Shown: positions 1 through 5,958, counted from the stretch's first letter. The stretch is DNA of 7,281 nucleotides from an uncultured Clostridiaceae bacterium (GCA_946411985.1 CAMKFY010000047.1:1-7281), one strand, 5' to 3'. Translations and numbers: made by a program. Notes: generated from the letters alone by a model not told the origin.

Positions 1-139
1 TGTTGAAGGTTTTAAGAACGGAAATTTTTATTTTTTATAAGTTCTATTTTGCGGTTTTTGGTTAATTGGTGTTATTTCTTGTAATGTTGAAGGTTTTAAG
101 AACGGAAATTTTTATTTTTTATAAGTTCTATTTTGCGGT
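1..139. repeat. Two perfect 55-bp direct repeats, period 84 bp
   Basis: Bases 1-55 and 85-139 are identical over 55 bp; both begin TGTTGAAGGTTTTAAGAACG and end TTTTGCGGT. The 29 bases between them (56-84) are unrelated to the repeat. Each unit carries the small inverted arms AGAAC and GTTCT about 21 bases apart. Copy 1 starts at the first base of the window, so the repeat may extend or be iterated further left. The units are too long, and the single spacer too little to go on, for a CRISPR call. The array lies directly upstream of the transketolase operon, so it could be a regulatory or replication-related tandem repeat, but nothing in the sequence decides this. Confidence 0.9.
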
Positions 140-175
140 GTAGTTATATTTTTAGTTTTCTTTAAATTATAATTT

Positions 176-180
176 AGGAG
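176..180 (+). promoter_or_regulatory. Shine-Dalgarno site of the transketolase operon
   Basis: AGGAG lies eight bases before the ATG at 189 and fixes that start. No convincing -35/-10 pair was found upstream in 1-175, so the promoter of the operon is not identified. Confidence 0.8.
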
Positions 181-188
181 AAAATTTT

Positions 189-1034
189 ATGGATGTAGAT
201 ATTGAATTTCAGCTTAAAAAGCTTTCTTTAAAGTTAAGGGTGGACATTTTAAAGAGCATATATTTAGCAAAGTCAGGCCACCCTGGCGGCTCGCTATCTT
301 GTGTTGATATTTTGATATATTTATATAAATATGTTTTAAATGTTCATGCAGATTCCTTAAAAGATGAAAATAGGGATAGGTTCGTTTTGAGTAAAGGCCA
401 TGGTGCGCCTGCTTTGTATGCTGTGTTGGCTGAATTGGGCTTTTTTGATTCGAGTGAGCTTTTAAAGCTAAGAAAGCTTGGTTCTATGTTGCAAGGGCAT
501 CCAAACATGAACACAACGCCGGGAGTTGATATGTCTACAGGTTCTTTAGGGCAAGGGATATCGGCAGCTTGTGGAATGGCGCTCGGTTTGAGGTTAAATG
601 AAAGCAGTGCGCGGGTATATTGCTTATTAGGTGACGGCGAATTGCAAGAAGGTCAGGTGTTTGAAGCTTTTTGTTTCGCAGCGCATCAGAAGTTAGATAA
701 TTTGTGTTTTATTGTAGATAATAATGGCTTGCAAATAGATGGCACCATTGAGGAGGTGGCCGGTTTTTTTAATTTGAAAGAAAAGTTTAAAGCTTTTGGG
801 TTGGAAGTGTTAGATGTAGATGGGCATAATTTTTCAGATATTTGCAGAGCATTTGAAAAAGCAAAGCAAATAAAGGGCAAACCCAGTATTATATTAGCAA
901 AAACAAGAAAGGGAGAGGGAGTATATTTCATGGAAGGGCAGGCAAGCTGGCATGGTAAAGCTCCAAATGGAAAGGAGTACGAGTTAGCCGTTGGGTGTTT
1001 AAGAGAAAAATTAAAAGAATTAGAAGGTGTGTGA
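189..1034 (+). CDS. Transketolase, N-terminal (ThDP-binding) subunit
   Basis: This is the N-terminal half of a split transketolase (281 aa; such halves are usually about 270-285 aa). With the next gene product it transfers two-carbon ketol units between sugar phosphates in the cytoplasm, in the non-oxidative pentose phosphate pathway. Visible motifs are SGHPGG at 29-34, KGHG at 69-72, TGSLGQG at 117-123, the ThDP/Mg2+ motif GDGELQEG starting at 148 and closing with DNNG at 177-180, KGEGV at 241-245 and WHG at 254-256. All key motifs are intact. The ATG at 189 has AGGAG eight bases upstream. The stop falls seven bases before the ATG of the C-terminal half, so the two are probably cotranscribed and translationally coupled. 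The overall match is strong; the exact sugar substrates cannot be read from sequence. Confidence 0.96.
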   Translation: MDVDIEFQLKKLSLKLRVDILKSIYLAKSGHPGGSLSCVDILIYLYKYVLNVHADSLKDENRDRFVLSKGHGAPALYAVLAELGFFDSSELLKLRKLGSMLQGHPNMNTTPGVDMSTGSLGQGISAACGMALGLRLNESSARVYCLLGDGELQEGQVFEAFCFAAHQKLDNLCFIVDNNGLQIDGTIEEVAGFFNLKEKFKAFGLEVLDVDGHNFSDICRAFEKAKQIKGKPSIILAKTRKGEGVYFMEGQASWHGKAPNGKEYELAVGCLREKLKELEGV

Positions 1035-1041
1035 TTGTTTA

Positions 1042-2013
1042 ATGTTAAATATGTCTACACGGGATGGAGTGTATAATGCTTTAGTTGAAGTTGGGCAAGA
1101 AAATAAAGATATTGTTGTTTTAGATGCAGACCTTTGCGAATCTACAAAAACTGTAGGCTTTAAAAATAAGTTCCCCTCCAGATTTTTTGATTGCGGGATA
1201 GCAGAAGGCAACATGGTGGGCGTTGCTGCTGGCCTTAGTGCTGTTGGTAAGATTCCTTTTGCTGCGAGTTTTGCTATGTTTGTGGCAGGCAGGGCATATG
1301 AACAGATACGAAATTCTGTTTGTTATACAAATTTAAATGTTAAAATAATAGGGTCGCATTGTGGGTTTTCTTCTGCAGAAGATGGTGCTACGCATCAATG
1401 CATAGAAGATATAGCGTTAATGCGAGCAACACCTAATATTATGGTGGTGTCGCCTTGCGATTATGTTGAAACTTTGGCTGTTATAAGGGCAGCAGTTAAA
1501 TATAAAGGGCCTATGTATATACGCACTAGTAAATTTGTATCTGAATCTGTTAATAAGCTTCCATATTTAGAAAGTTTTGATTTAAAAAAAGGGGTGTTGT
1601 TAAAAGAAGGCAACGTTGTTGGCATAGTGGCCACTGGCGTGGAGGTTTATTTTGCTTTAAAGGCTGCAGAGTTTTTGGAAGCAGACGGAATAAGTGTTAC
1701 AGTTTTAAATATACATACAATAAAGCCTTTAGATGCGGAGCTTATATTAAGTGTGGCTAGGAATGTGAAATTTTTATTTACTGTGGAGGAGCATAGCGTT
1801 ATAGGCGGGCTTGGTGATGCTGTGGCATCGTTAGTTGCCGAAGAGGCGCCAATGTTTGTTAAAAAGCTTGGTATAAAAGACGAATTTGGGAAGTCTGCTA
1901 CTGCTTTGGAGTTACTAAAATTAAGCGGGTTAGATGAGGTTGGCATATATAAAAGCATTAGACAGGTAGTTTCGGAAAGAGAAGTTAGTGGTAGCTTTTC
2001 TACAATGTTTTAG
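1042..2013 (+). CDS. Transketolase, C-terminal subunit
   Basis: This is the C-terminal half of the split transketolase (323 aa from the chosen start; relatives are about 305-320 aa). It supplies the pyrimidine-binding domain and the C-terminal domain, forming the active site together with the N-terminal subunit. Seen in order: STRDG at 5-9, VVLDADL at 25-31, the catalytic Glu of the ThDP imino ring contact in GIAEGNM (E55), the FSSAEDGATHQ segment at 109-119, and EEHSVIGGLG at 249-258 with the conserved His251. The frame is open from a GTG at 1027, but that codon overlaps the end of the upstream gene and lacks a spaced ribosome site. ATG 1042 gives the normal N-terminus and has AAGGTG about 12 bases upstream, inside the preceding gene; ATG 1051 is a less likely alternative. 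No hairpin terminator is evident after the stop. Confidence 0.95.
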   Translation: MLNMSTRDGVYNALVEVGQENKDIVVLDADLCESTKTVGFKNKFPSRFFDCGIAEGNMVGVAAGLSAVGKIPFAASFAMFVAGRAYEQIRNSVCYTNLNVKIIGSHCGFSSAEDGATHQCIEDIALMRATPNIMVVSPCDYVETLAVIRAAVKYKGPMYIRTSKFVSESVNKLPYLESFDLKKGVLLKEGNVVGIVATGVEVYFALKAAEFLEADGISVTVLNIHTIKPLDAELILSVARNVKFLFTVEEHSVIGGLGDAVASLVAEEAPMFVKKLGIKDEFGKSATALELLKLSGLDEVGIYKSIRQVVSEREVSGSFSTMF

Positions 2014-2023
2014 CGGCTTTAAT

Positions 2024-2074
2024 TTTTTTGCAGTTTAATTAAAATGGAGTTTATGCTAAGTATGGTGTATAAAA
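2024..2074 (+). repeat. Upstream copy of the P-type ATPase translation start (copy A)
   Basis: These 51 bases match 2193-2243 at 49 of 51 positions with no gaps (differences at 2045 and 2056). The match covers the T-rich stretch, the GCAGTTTAATTAAAA segment, the ribosome site region and the first codons of the ATPase. Translation from ATG 2053 gives the 14-residue peptide MLSMVYKSILKFNI, then TAG at 2095-2097; the first seven residues are identical to the ATPase. One difference weakens the Shine-Dalgarno site (ATGGAG here, AGGGAG in the real gene). It may be a duplication scar or a short upstream ORF. Confidence 0.92.
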
Positions 2075-2097
2075 GCATATTAAAATTCAATATTTAG
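2053..2097 (+). pseudogene. 14-codon remnant or leader ORF copied from the ATPase start
   Basis: ATG 2053 opens a frame of 14 codons whose first seven match the start of the downstream ATPase exactly, after which the two diverge. It has a weak ribosome site (TGGAG three bases upstream, as in the real gene). It is most simply the stub of a duplicated gene start. A translated leader peptide is possible only for transcripts reading through from the transketolase operon, because the best ATPase promoter lies downstream of it. The residues after the matched part (ILKF) faintly recall the ATPase C-terminus, but four residues are too few to interpret. Confidence 0.5.
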
Positions 2098-2139
2098 TTT
2101 AGGATATATGTTTAAAATTAATATATATAGTTAGCTTTT

Positions 2140-2148
2140 TGCTATAAT
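2140..2148 (+). promoter_or_regulatory. Extended -10 promoter for the P-type ATPase gene
   Basis: TGCTATAAT is a perfect extended -10 element (TGnTATAAT). No good -35 hexamer sits 16-18 bases upstream, as is common for extended -10 promoters. Transcription would begin near 2155, giving a leader of about 65 bases before the gene that includes copy B of the 51-bp repeat but not copy A. Confidence 0.6.
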
Positions 2149-2192
2149 GTTATTGTTAAATTTGCTTTAATTATATGCAATAAACATATTAG

Positions 2193-2243
2193 TTTTTTGC
2201 AGTTTAATTAAAAGGGAGTTTATGTTAAGTATGGTGTATAAAA
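2193..2243 (+). repeat. 51-bp repeat at the P-type ATPase start (copy B)
   Basis: This is the in-place partner of copy A at 2024-2074, 169 bases downstream, and spans the leader, ribosome site and first seven codons of the ATPase. GGGAG at 2214-2218 is only three bases before ATG 2222 and 12 bases before the in-frame ATG 2231, so the true initiation codon is uncertain between the two. Neither spacing is ideal. Confidence 0.92.
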
Positions 2244-4606
2244 ATAGTAATATAGATGCGAATAGACAGTTAGAATTTAATGCTTCAGCTGAGGGTGGGC
2301 TTTCTTCAGCTGAAGTGGAGGCTTTAAAATCTTCGGGTTTGGTAAATGTTACCTCCAACAAATCTTATAAAAGTGTGGGTAATATAATATTTGATAATGT
2401 TTTTACATATTTTAATTTAATATATTTTGCGCTTGGTTTTTGTTTGCTGCTTGTAGGTTCTTATAAAGACATGTTTTTTCTATTTGTTATAATTTTAAAT
2501 ATTTTTATAGGAATTTTTCAGCAGATTCGTTCAAAAATTAAAATAGATAAATTAACATTAATATCTTCTCTAAAATGTTTGGTTGTACGTGATGGCAAAA
2601 ATGAAGTAGTGTTAAATAGTGAAGTTGTTTTAGGTGATGTTATAATATTTAAAACTGGGGATCAAATTAATGTGGACGCTGAAGTTTTAAAAGGTCAGGT
2701 GCAGGTAGATGAATCTTTGCTTACTGGTGAATCAGACCCTATTTTAAAGGTGAATGGCGCGCAGCTTTTATCGGGCAGTTTCGTGCTTTCCGGGAGTTGT
2801 GTTGCTAGAGTTTGTAAGGTAGGCGATTCTTGTTACGCTTGCAAGTTGGCAAAGCAAGCAAAAGAAAATGTGAAGCCAAACAAATCGGAAATGATGTCAT
2901 CTTTAAATAAAATAATTAAAGTTATAGGTTTTACTGTAATACCTTTTGGCACAATACTGTTTTTAAAGCAAATTTTTATAATGCATATGCAATATACAGA
3001 CGCCGTTAGAATGACTGTGGCAGCGTTAGTTGGCATGATACCGGAAGGGCTATATCTTCTAACAAGCGTGGCGTTAGCTGTTAGCGTTATTAAGCTAATA
3101 GAGTCTAAGGTTTTGGTGCATGAAATGAGCTGCATAGAAACGTTGGCAAGGGTAGATGTTTTATGTGTAGATAAAACAGGCACAATAACAGAGCCCATAA
3201 TGAAGGTTGTGGGCATTAAGAGTTTGATTGACGCAAAAGAGTTTGACGTAGAAGAAGTTTTAAACGCTGTTGTTGGCAATATGGCAGGTGATAACACTAC
3301 GGCTAAAGCTTTAAAAGTTAGGTTTTGCAAGGGCACTAGTTGGGTGGCAGATAAGGTGCACCCTTTTTTATCGTCTACTAAATGGTTTGCTGTGGAGTTT
3401 AAAGATTTTGGCACATATATTTTAGGCGCAGCAGAGTTTATATTAGGCGATGAATATGTTAAAGTAAAAGACGAGGTAGATGAAAATATAAAAGACGGCA
3501 AACGTGTATTGCTGCTGGCAAAGCTAGAAGGCGCCATAACAAATAGCGAAATATTTGGAAATATTATTCCGTTGTGTTTGGTTTTAATAGAAAATCCAAT
3601 AAGAAAAGGTGTGCATAAAACTTTCAATTTTTTTCAAAGCCAAGGAGTAAGAATAAAGGTTATATCTGGCGATAACCCTGCTTCAGTGCTTAATGTGTGC
3701 AATAAAGCAAATATAAAGAATTTAGATAGCTATGTAGACGCGTCCAATTTAAAATCGGACGAGGCTTTAAAAGAAGCTACGTTAAAGTATGATATCTTTG
3801 GCAGAGTTACGCCGGAGCAAAAGCGTAAAATTGTGCAATTTTTGCAAAATAGTAAAGAAAAGCATACTGTGGCTATGGTGGGCGACGGGGTAAATGACGT
3901 GTTAGCACTTAGAGATTCAGACGTGGGCGTTGCCATGGCTTCTGGGAGTGACGCCGCAAGCCAAGCTGCTGAAATGGTGCTTTTAAATTCAGATTTTGAT
4001 TTTATGCCAAAAGCTGTTATGGAGGGCAGGCGGGTTATAAACAATATACAGCGTTTTGCTACGTTATTTTTGGTTAAGAATATATTTTCATTTTCATTTG
4101 CTTTTTTGGCGTTATTCTTAAATTTAATGTTCCCAATTACGCCCTTTCAATTTACATTTATAAGCGCTATAACCATAGGTTTGCCCTCATTTTTGTTAAC
4201 AATGGAGCCTAGCACGGAGCTTGTACGCGGTAGTTTTATAAAAAATGTGCTTAAAAAGGCGTTGCCAGGCGGGGTTTGCAATTTGTTAACTGTTTTATCT
4301 GTGCAGATATTTTCCAGGCTGTTTTCATTGGAGTTAGGCGAGATTTCTTCAATTTCTGCTGTGCTTTTAGGCTTAACAGGTCTTGTTGTTTTACACGAGG
4401 TTTGTAGCCCGTTAAACGGCTTAAAAACGTTAGTTATTGCTGTTATGTCTTTTTTAATGGGAGTTTGTATAATTTTTTCTAAGCTTGGATTTTGCAATAT
4501 ATATGGGCTTTCTAAGTGTGCTGCAATGTTTTTAGTGGTGGCTGCATGTTCAATTCGGTTTATTTTAAAGTTTCTAATTTTAATATTTGGCAAATTAAAA
4601 AGGTAA
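2222..4606 (+). CDS. CtpE-type cation-transporting P-type ATPase
   Basis: A complete membrane ATPase of 794 aa, close to the usual CtpE length of about 800. Mycobacterial CtpE is reported as a Ca2+ uptake pump, so Ca2+ is the best guess for the ion, by inference only. Visible motifs are actuator TGES at 168-171, PEGL in helix M4 (274-277), phosphorylation motif DKTGT with Asp317, SGDNP at 482-486, RVTPEQK at 528-534 and the hinge GDGVND at 554-559. The nucleotide domain is short and has ILGAAE (400-405) where most P2 ATPases have KGAPE, and M6 carries TIGLPSFLL (651-659), which resembles CtpE and lacks the SERCA Asn/Asp pattern. About ten membrane segments are expected: two near 60-100, two near 232-290 and six from 612 to 790. 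No soluble metal-binding domain precedes M1. It stands alone behind its own promoter and is flanked by partial copies of its own two ends. The start could be ATG 2222 or 2231. Confidence 0.93.
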   Translation: MLSMVYKNSNIDANRQLEFNASAEGGLSSAEVEALKSSGLVNVTSNKSYKSVGNIIFDNVFTYFNLIYFALGFCLLLVGSYKDMFFLFVIILNIFIGIFQQIRSKIKIDKLTLISSLKCLVVRDGKNEVVLNSEVVLGDVIIFKTGDQINVDAEVLKGQVQVDESLLTGESDPILKVNGAQLLSGSFVLSGSCVARVCKVGDSCYACKLAKQAKENVKPNKSEMMSSLNKIIKVIGFTVIPFGTILFLKQIFIMHMQYTDAVRMTVAALVGMIPEGLYLLTSVALAVSVIKLIESKVLVHEMSCIETLARVDVLCVDKTGTITEPIMKVVGIKSLIDAKEFDVEEVLNAVVGNMAGDNTTAKALKVRFCKGTSWVADKVHPFLSSTKWFAVEFKDFGTYILGAAEFILGDEYVKVKDEVDENIKDGKRVLLLAKLEGAITNSEIFGNIIPLCLVLIENPIRKGVHKTFNFFQSQGVRIKVISGDNPASVLNVCNKANIKNLDSYVDASNLKSDEALKEATLKYDIFGRVTPEQKRKIVQFLQNSKEKHTVAMVGDGVNDVLALRDSDVGVAMASGSDAASQAAEMVLLNSDFDFMPKAVMEGRRVINNIQRFATLFLVKNIFSFSFAFLALFLNLMFPITPFQFTFISAITIGLPSFLLTMEPSTELVRGSFIKNVLKKALPGGVCNLLTVLSVQIFSRLFSLELGEISSISAVLLGLTGLVVLHEVCSPLNGLKTLVIAVMSFLMGVCIIFSKLGFCNIYGLSKCAAMFLVVAACSIRFILKFLILIFGKLKR
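4511..4573 (+). repeat. 3'-end repeat of the P-type ATPase, in-gene copy
   Basis: These 63 bases near the end of the ATPase gene match 4677-4739 at 56 of 63 positions without gaps. The similarity extends weakly upstream to 4481 and, after a 15-base gap, through the stop codon. The copies are 166 bases apart. Confidence 0.88.
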
Positions 4607-4646
4607 AGCAATGTAAAAATTTATTAGTTTTATTGGATATGTATTT

Positions 4647-4757
4647 AAGCTTTAGTTTTGAAAAATATACGTGTTTTCTAAGTGTGCTGCAGTGTTTTTA
4701 TTGGTGGTTGCATGTTTAGTTTTGTTTATTTTAAAGTTTGTTAAATTAAAAAGTTAA
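4647..4757 (+). pseudogene. Decayed duplicate of the P-type ATPase C-terminus
   Basis: The frame that matches the last codons of the ATPase reads SKCAAVFLLVVAC from 4677, against SKCAAMFLVVAAC in the intact gene, then ILKF and a lysine-rich end with TAA at 4755-4757. Relative to the gene there is an in-frame 15-base deletion near the end. Upstream, 4647-4676 still aligns base for base with 4481-4510 (shared AAGCTT, TTTTG, ATAT segments) but carries in-frame stops at 4653-4655 and 4659-4661, and similarity fades before 4647. There is no start codon or ribosome site in the matched frame. It is therefore a non-functional fragment and not a gene. It is more diverged than the 5' copy at 2024-2074, so the two may have different ages. 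Confidence 0.82.
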
Positions 4758-4800
4758 ACTAAAGCTATCTAATTAGTAGGTAGCTTTAGTTTTGTAGTTT
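4756..4800. terminator. Convergent hairpin terminator between the ATPase and the Nif11-like gene
   Basis: AAACTAAAGCTA (4756-4767) pairs perfectly with TAGCTTTAGTTT (4781-4792), a 12-bp stem with a short loop, followed on the plus strand by the T-rich stretch up to 4800. On the minus strand the stem is followed by CTTTTTAATTT, so it could stop transcription both ways. The left arm starts inside the stop codon of the decayed ATPase fragment. Confidence 0.8.
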
Positions 4801-4810
4801 TATTTGTGTG

Positions 4811-5122
4811 TCACCATAAAGAGTCCCAAAACTTTTTAGCTTTATTTAAGGCCTCTTTTGGCGAGTTATAGCCTTCTATTTTACCAGATATTCCTAGTAG
4901 GCTAGATTCGTTCAATTTATTTCTAGAAGTTTTAAAGGCTATTAAAAGTTCTTTTGAGTTAAAATTGTAGCCTAGTTCTTTAGCTTTTTCACATATATAG
5001 TGGAACTTAGTGTCTTTAGATTCGAATTTAGAGTCTATATTTTTCATTATATTTTTTAAGTTTTCATCTGAATTTTGAGAGCAGTAATCTATTATAAATT
5101 CCTCAGCGCTTTGTAACGACAT
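4811..5122 (-). CDS. Nif11-like protein, orphan
   Basis: A 103-aa protein whose first 65 or so residues look like a Nif11 domain: MSLQSAEEFI at the start, then charged helical sequence, then AKELGYNFNSKEL at about 46-58, matching the usual pattern of a SxExxxxF helix followed by a G(F/Y)xFTxxEL turn. Nif11 domains occur as leader regions of some ribosomally made modified peptides and also in free-standing proteins of unknown role. Here the tail (about 66-103) holds SGKIEGYNSPKEA and ends FWDSLW. It has no Gly-Gly cleavage site and no Cys-rich or Ser/Thr-rich core, and no modifying enzyme or exporter is in the window, so a free-standing protein is more likely than a peptide precursor. The frame is open from GTG 5134, but this abuts the Shine-Dalgarno AAGGAGG; ATG 5122 restores the family N-terminus. 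The gene stands alone on its strand. Confidence 0.72.
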   Translation of the reverse strand: MSLQSAEEFIIDYCSQNSDENLKNIMKNIDSKFESKDTKFHYICEKAKELGYNFNSKELLIAFKTSRNKLNESSLLGISGKIEGYNSPKEALNKAKKFWDSLW

Positions 5123-5131
5123 ATTAAAAAA

Positions 5132-5149
5132 CACCCTCCTTAAAAAGGG
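5132..5149 (-). promoter_or_regulatory. Shine-Dalgarno site of the Nif11-like gene inside an imperfect palindrome
   Basis: On the minus strand AAGGAGG (complement of 5135-5141) precedes ATG 5122 by 12 bases, a long but usable spacing. The same stretch forms an imperfect palindrome: ACCCT at one end pairs with AGGGT at the other, with an eight-base loop, which would bury part of the ribosome site in the RNA. The stem is only five pairs, so a control role is speculative. Confidence 0.45.
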
Positions 5150-5335
5150 TTATATTAAAAATTCATGAGCTCAAAAAAACAATTAATTAATTCAATTTCA
5201 AAGTTAATATCTTACATAATTCTGCGTAGAGAGCGTGCTAAGATATATTAGCGGAATTCCATTACTAATTTTTAATTTGTTTGGCAGTAATATTAAAACT
5301 ATAGTTTATAAATTTTTAGCAGTTAAAATTTTAAG
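5150..5335. other. AT-rich intergenic stretch, no gene seen
   Basis: No frame of convincing length or codon character was found on either strand. The stretch holds a loose inverted repeat, ATATCTTA at 5207-5214 and TAAGATAT at 5239-5246 around a relatively GC-richer 24-base centre, and a perfect 12-bp palindrome AAACTATAGTTT at 5296-5307. The minus-strand promoter of the Nif11-like gene must lie here or upstream. A TATAAC about 12 bases before its Shine-Dalgarno site is the best -10 candidate, without a good -35. Confidence 0.5.
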
Positions 5336-5618
5336 TTAGTTTGCTTTCTTGCTTTTCAAAGTTATTAGTAACATAAGGGAAAACTGGTTATTTTCACGTT
5401 CTACAAAACGCAATGTAGGTTGGGCTTCTTGGGCAACAGCTAAAACATTTAAATTTAATGTTTTTTCTAATGTTTAAAACCAAATTTTTAAGTGAAATTT
5501 TTAATGCAAAAAAACTTGGTTTAAGCCGACCATAAACAAATTCTTTAATTTTTTTTAAAATTTGTTCCAAATTTTTAGTTTTTAATACTGAAAAATTCTG
5601 TTTTAAATATTGGTCCAT
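5336..5618 (-). pseudogene. Small hypothetical gene, apparently frameshifted at an A6 run
   Basis: ATG 5618 has a good ribosome site (AAAGGGGGG, eight bases upstream) and opens a lysine-rich, helical frame that as it stands gives 74 aa and stops at 5394, with an odd Cys/Pro-rich end (CFSCCPRSP). At a run of six A on the coding strand (5461-5466) a loss of one A would switch to a frame with much more protein-like sequence: TLNLNVLAVAQEAQPTLRF, then VERENNQFSLMLLITLKSKK, ending at TAA 5336-5338. The joined product would be 93 aa. I do not recognise the family. It could be a decayed gene, a sequencing or assembly error in the homopolymer, a gene using slippage, or chance. It faces away from the VOC gene, with the palindrome at 5742-5761 upstream of its start. 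Confidence 0.45.
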
Positions 5619-5889
5619 ATTTTTTGCCCCCCTTTATTTTTACTACGAAGTAATGTTTCCCATTAATTTTAATTTGTATTCAATATTTTAAAATTTTTAT
5701 TTTAAGGCAGCATATATCAACTTTATGTGCAACAAATTTAAGTTACAATGCATATTGTAACCTAAGAATATAATATAGCTTATTTTTAAACTGTTCTGTT
5801 TACTATAAAGCTTTATATTGTTGAAAAAAATATTATTTAGTATTAAAGTTAAATATGGTATGGGTTGCTTTAAGAATATGTAAAATATT
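5619..5889. other. AT-rich divergent intergenic region
   Basis: No coding frame could be supported here. The region is the divergent spacer between the small minus-strand gene and the VOC gene. Apart from the 20-bp palindrome at 5742-5761 and a TATAAT at 5769-5774 that lacks a partner -35, I see nothing defined in it. Confidence 0.5.
5742..5761. promoter_or_regulatory. 20-bp palindrome, candidate operator
   Basis: GTTACAAT at 5742-5749 and ATTGTAAC at 5754-5761 are perfect inverted arms around GCAT. It sits in the divergent gap between the small minus-strand gene (start 5618) and the VOC gene (start 5959). Arm length, spacing and position suit a dimeric repressor site. On the minus strand its TTGTAA could act as a -35 with TAAAGT 17 bases downstream. 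The binding protein is not known. Confidence 0.45.
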
Positions 5890-5918
5890 TTGACTATACA
5901 TACTAAAATTGTTATATT
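5890..5918 (+). promoter_or_regulatory. Sigma-A-type promoter of the VOC gene
   Basis: TTGACT (5890-5895) and TATATT (5913-5918) are separated by exactly 17 bases, matching the vegetative consensus at 5/6 and 5/6 positions. The predicted start of transcription near 5925 gives a leader of about 34 bases containing the ribosome site. Confidence 0.75.
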
Positions 5919-5942
5919 TATGTTGTTGTTAAAAATATAATT

Positions 5943-5950
5943 AAAAGGAG
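5943..5950 (+). promoter_or_regulatory. Shine-Dalgarno site that fixes the VOC start
   Basis: AAAAGGAG ends eight bases before ATG 5959. The in-frame GTG at 5950 overlaps this site and cannot use it, which excludes the longer reading. Confidence 0.8.
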
Positions 5951-5958
5951 TGTTTAAA

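Noticed and set aside
1..139. CRISPR array
   Set aside because: Only two units of 55 bp with one 29-bp spacer are visible, no cas gene is present, and the unit lacks the usual repeat size.
168..173. TATAAT just upstream of the transketolase ribosome site
   Set aside because: A start of transcription there would fall in the Shine-Dalgarno site at 176-180, and no -35 is suitably placed.
2833..3627. 264-codon open frame antisense to the P-type ATPase
   Set aside because: It lies wholly inside a gene with intact family motifs, is low in complexity, has no ribosome site and matches nothing I recognise; it is a shadow frame.
4147..4611. 154-codon minus-strand open frame over the end of the ATPase gene
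   Set aside because: It overlaps well-supported membrane-segment codons on the other strand and is a mirror effect of their composition.
4516..4719. 67-codon plus-strand open frame after the ATPase
   Set aside because: It is out of frame with the ATPase; its repeated CNVFSGG/CFYWWLHV-like ends only reflect the duplicated 3' DNA.
5207..5246. Small structured RNA around ATATCTTA and TAAGATAT
   Set aside because: The arms are eight AT-rich bases with a 24-base loop, without terminator or recognised RNA family; not enough support for an RNA gene.
5196..5376. Possible diverged repeat of TTTCAAAGTTA (5196-5206 and 5354-5364)
   Set aside because: Only 11 bases match exactly and the similarity needs an indel to extend to ACATAA; this is expected by chance in AT-rich DNA.
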